NCBI RefSeq assembly: GCF_022812285.1
Contig: NZ_CP093300.1
Coordinates: 4,601,171-4,665,170, forward strand
Direction of reading: 5' to 3'
Source of the DNA: Alkalihalobacillus sp. LMS39
GTDB lineage: Bacteria > Bacillota > Bacilli > Bacillales > Bacillaceae_F
DNA length: 64,000 nt
This document shows positions 61,245 to 64,000 of the stretch, piece by piece. Position numbers and translations under genes: made by a program. Below the pieces are notes generated by a model. It was not told where the DNA came from. It made no database searches and saw nothing but the letters and a program-made list of their open reading frames with translations. How positions within the stretch are numbered: position 1 is the stretch's first letter; every line of letters starts with the position of its first letter.

Positions 61245-64000
61245 TTACATATTCCGACGATATTGACCTCCGACTTCATATAAAGCAGCGGTGATTTGTC
61301 CAAGGCTTGCCACTTTCACTGTTTCCATCAATTCAGCAAATACATTCCCACCCGATAAGGCAGTTTGTTGTAACTGTTGTAATGCTTGTGGTGCCATATC
61401 TTGATTTCGTTCTTGGAACGCGCGAAGATGTTTAATTTGTTGTTCTTTTTCCTCTTTTGTAGCTCGAGCTAGCTCAATTGTAAATTCCTCGTCTTCTTTT
61501 ACATTCGGGTTAATATACGTGTTTACACCAATAATCGGGAGTTCACCACTATGCTTTTTCATTTCATAGTGCATCGATTCTTCTTGAATTTTTCCTCTTT
61601 GATATTGGGTTTCCATTGCGCCGAGGACACCACCCCGATCATTGATTCGCTCAAGCTCTTCTAACACAGCATTTTCCACTAATGTCGTTAACTCTTCAAT
61701 AATAAATGAGCCTTGTAATGAGTTTTCGTTTTTGGCTAACCCTAATTCTTTCGTAATAATCATTTGAATGGCCATAGCGCGACGGACCGATTCTTCTGTT
61801 GGTGTTGTGATCGCTTCATCGTACGCATTTGTGTGCAACGAATTACAGTTATCATAAATAGCCATTAACGCCTGCAAAGTCGTTCGAATATCATTAAAGT
61901 CAATTTCTTGAGCATGAAGAGACCGCCCAGAAGTTTGAATATGATATTTCAACTTTTGACTGCGCTCATTAGCCCCATACTTATTACGTAACACCGTAGA
62001 CCAAATTCGACGTGCTACTCTTCCAATAACAGTGTATTCCGGGTCTAAGCCATTACTAAAGAAAAACGAAAGATTAGGTGCGAAAGCGTCGATATCCATA
62101 CCTCGGCTTAAATAATATTCAATATACGTAAAGCCGTTTGCTAATGTAAATGCAAGTTGGGAGATTGGATTTGCGCCTGCTTCAGCAATATGATATCCCG
62201 AAATGGAAACAGAATAATAGTTTCTTACCGAGTGATCAATGAAATATTGTTGAATATCCCCCATCATCCGAAGCGCAAACTCTGTTGAAAAAATACATGT
62301 GTTTTGCCCCTGGTCTTCTTTTAGTATATCTGCTTGGACTGTTCCTCGAACAGAAGCTAATGTTTTTTGCTTAATTTGTTCATACTCATCTTTCGTTGGC
62401 TCATTTCCTGTCTTTTCCTTGAAGAATTCGACTTGTTGTTCAATGGCTGTATTCATAAACATGGCAAGGATGATCGGAGCTGGGCCGTTAATTGTCATTG
62501 ATACCGAAGTGGAAGGGGCACAAAGATCAAACCCGGCGTATAATTTTTTCATATCATCTAATGTACAAATGCTTACGCCACTTTCCCCGATCTTCCCGTA
62601 AATATCTGGACGATAATCTGGATCTTCTCCGTATAGCGTTACAGAATCGAATGCTGTACTTAAGCGCTTTGCTTCATCATCCTTTGACAAATAGTGGAAT
62701 CTACGATTTGTCCGTTCTGGAGTCCCTTCCCCTGCAAACTGACGTTTCGGATCTTCACCTTTGCGTTTAAACGGAAAAACACCAGCAGTATATGGAAACA
62801 CACCAGGTACATTTTCTTCATAGGACCAACGGACGATATCACCCCAGTCTGAATACTTCGGTAGCACAACTTTAGGAATCTTTAATCCAGACAAACTTTC
62901 CGTTACAAGCTCTGTTACAATTTCTTTATCTCTAATTTTGGTTGTAAATGATGTTTGCGCATATTTTTCTTTCACGGTTTCCCATTGGTCTAAAATTTGC
63001 TTTGTTTCCGGATGAAGAGTCGATTCTATATATTGCTTTGTTTTTTCAAGTTGCTCTAGTACATTGGCTTCCGTTCCAACCCCTTGCTGTAACACCTCGA
63101 TTGTTCCCGTTACTTGAAATAATTTTCTGGCTTTTGTTGCTTCTTCATCTGTATATTTTTTATAGTCTTTAATCGTTTGAGCAATTTCTCTTAAATAGTG
63201 TGTCCGATCCGGCGGAATAATGAGATTTTGGACAGTGACCGTTTCATCACTAGGTTTTTCAACTTCCCATTCAACACCACACTTGTCATTCAAAGTTTTA
63301 ATTAATGCATGAAACAATCGATTTGTTCCTACGTCATTAAACTGACTCGCGATAGTACCGTATACTGGCATCGTTTCTAGTGGTTCTGTAAATAACATAT
63401 GACTTCGTTGATATTGTTTTCTTACATGCTGGAGGGCATCTTCTGACCCTTTTCGTTCAAACTTATTAATGACGATTAAATCAGCATAATCAATCATATC
63501 AATTTTTTCTAACTGAGTTGGAGCTCCGTACTCACTCGTCATGACATACATAGACACGTCCGATACTTCTGTAATTTCAGCATCACCTTGGCCAATCCCA
63601 CTCGTTTCTACTATGACTAAATCAAATCCAGCTGCTTTAACAATTTGGATCGCATCTTTTATACTCGCTGAAATTTCTGTTTTCGATCCTCTTGTTGCTA
63701 AACTTCTCATAAATACACGTGGGTGATGAATCGCATTCATTCGAATTCGATCTCCTAATAAAGCTCCCCCTGTTTTTTGTTTTGTCGGGTCAATCGATAA
63801 GATGGCGACCGATTTATTCTCAAATTCCATTAAGAAACGCCGAACAAGCTCATCCGTTAATGAACTTTTTCCCGCTCCCCCTGTTCCTGTAATCCCTAGG
63901 ACAGGAACGTCCTTTGCATATTCTGCTATCTTTTGTAACACATCATTTGCATTTTCTACTTGTTCTACATGTTTGGCTACTTGTTGCTCAGCTAAAGAAA
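61245..64000 (-). CDS. icmF: Fused isobutyryl-CoA mutase IcmF (N-terminus beyond window edge)
   Basis: Adenosylcobalamin-dependent mutase that interconverts isobutyryl-CoA and butyryl-CoA. The visible 918 residues begin in the linker after the B12-binding domain. First comes the G-protein chaperone domain with P-loop [25 protein letters not shown] and NKFE. Then follows the mutase domain, with [20 protein letters not shown] and the active-site region [16 protein letters not shown]. The frame is open through the right edge. In Bacilli this gene commonly lies with acyl-CoA dehydrogenase genes next to rpoE; these are not in view. Confidence 0.93.
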   Translation of the reverse strand, partial: SLAEQQVAKHVEQVENANDVLQKIAEYAKDVPVLGITGTGGAGKSSLTDELVRRFLMEFENKSVAILSIDPTKQKTGGALLGDRIRMNAIHHPRVFMRSLATRGSKTEISASIKDAIQIVKAAGFDLVIVETSGIGQGDAEITEVSDVSMYVMTSEYGAPTQLEKIDMIDYADLIVINKFERKGSEDALQHVRKQYQRSHMLFTEPLETMPVYGTIASQFNDVGTNRLFHALIKTLNDKCGVEWEVEKPSDETVTVQNLIIPPDRTHYLREIAQTIKDYKKYTDEEATKARKLFQVTGTIEVLQQGVGTEANVLEQLEKTKQYIESTLHPETKQILDQWETVKEKYAQTSFTTKIRDKEIVTELVTESLSGLKIPKVVLPKYSDWGDIVRWSYEENVPGVFPYTAGVFPFKRKGEDPKRQFAGEGTPERTNRRFHYLSKDDEAKRLSTAFDSVTLYGEDPDYRPDIYGKIGESGVSICTLDDMKKLYAGFDLCAPSTSVSMTINGPAPIILAMFMNTAIEQQVEFFKEKTGNEPTKDEYEQIKQKTLASVRGTVQADILKEDQGQNTCIFSTEFALRMMGDIQQYFIDHSVRNYYSVSISGYHIAEAGANPISQLAFTLANGFTYIEYYLSRGMDIDAFAPNLSFFFSNGLDPEYTVIGRVARRIWSTVLRNKYGANERSQKLKYHIQTSGRSLHAQEIDFNDIRTTLQALMAIYDNCNSLHTNAYDEAITTPTEESVRRAMAIQMIITKELGLAKNENSLQGSFIIEELTTLVENAVLEELERINDRGGVLGAMETQYQRGKIQEESMHYEMKKHSGELPIIGVNTYINPNVKEDEEFTIELARATKEEKEQQIKHLRAFQERNQDMAPQALQQLQQTALSGGNVFAELMETVKVASLGQITAALYEVGGQYRRNM

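Overview
The window is a chromosomal segment of a spore-forming, low-GC Gram-positive bacterium of the family Bacillaceae, very probably an alkaliphile. The evidence is the Bacillus subtilis-like gene order (spoIIQ, spoIID, murAA, ywmB, ywzB, atp operon, upp, glyA, ywlG to ywlB, spoIIR, prmC, prfA, tdk, then rho, glpX, murAB, tal, fba, spo0F, ywjG, pyrG, rpoE), the sporulation genes (spoIIQ, spoIID, spoIIR, spo0F), and alkaliphile-type residues in F1Fo-ATP synthase: PxxExxP in subunit c, a lysine eight residues after the essential arginine in subunit a, and an atpZ gene. Almost every gene is on the minus strand. The plus-strand exceptions are a DUF1722-like gene, an IS3-family element, a CoA-disulfide reductase-like gene and ywjG.

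Layout. 1-1750: two-component system (response regulator cut by the window edge). 1.9-7.1 kb: spoIIQ, spoIID, murAA, ywmB, ywzB. 7.4-17.8 kb: nuoABCDHIJKLMN, an 11-subunit complex I without NuoE, NuoF or NuoG and with a long Ala/Lys-rich repeat at the N-terminus of NuoC. 18.0-19.85 kb: DUF1722-like gene and an IS3-family insertion sequence with a -1 frameshift signal. 20.2-27.4 kb: atpZIBEFHAGDC. 27.6-33.5 kb: Vpr-like secreted protease, upp, glyA, ywlG. 33.6-40.9 kb: rpiB, a chemoreceptor, ywlE, mntP, ywlC, ywlB, spoIIR, prmC, prfA. 41.1-43.7 kb: CoADR-like flavoprotein, a spore-type lipoprotein, tdk. 44.1-50.2 kb: histidine utilisation operon hutPHUIG with its HutP-dependent attenuator. 50.3-61.1 kb: rpmE2, rho, glpX, murAB, tal, fba, spo0F, ywjG, pyrG, rpoE. 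61.2 kb to the edge: icmF, cut by the window end.

How the genes fit together. Complex I (electron donor not encoded here) and ATP synthase form the energy-conversion core. murAA/murAB, glyA, upp, pyrG and tdk feed wall and nucleotide synthesis. fba, glpX, tal and rpiB belong to central carbon metabolism. spo0F sits in the phosphorelay, while SpoIIQ, SpoIID and SpoIIR act in engulfment and sigma-E activation. Control elements readable in the DNA include a pyrG promoter starting GGGC followed by an attenuator, the NAG-triplet HutP site and terminator, a sigma-H-type spo0F promoter with a Spo0A box, good sigma-A promoters before nuoA, atpZ and hutP, and cre-like sites.

The least explained content is intergenic. 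One repeat family has the motif CGGACAT-N3-TTCCG arranged two forward then two reverse; it occurs in four places, one of them a tandem array with an exact 234-bp period. A second, composite repeat has a core that folds into a 155-nt hairpin; two copies of identical length lie about 28 kb apart, each flanked by a third short repeat, and one copy is followed by an intrinsic-terminator-like hairpin.
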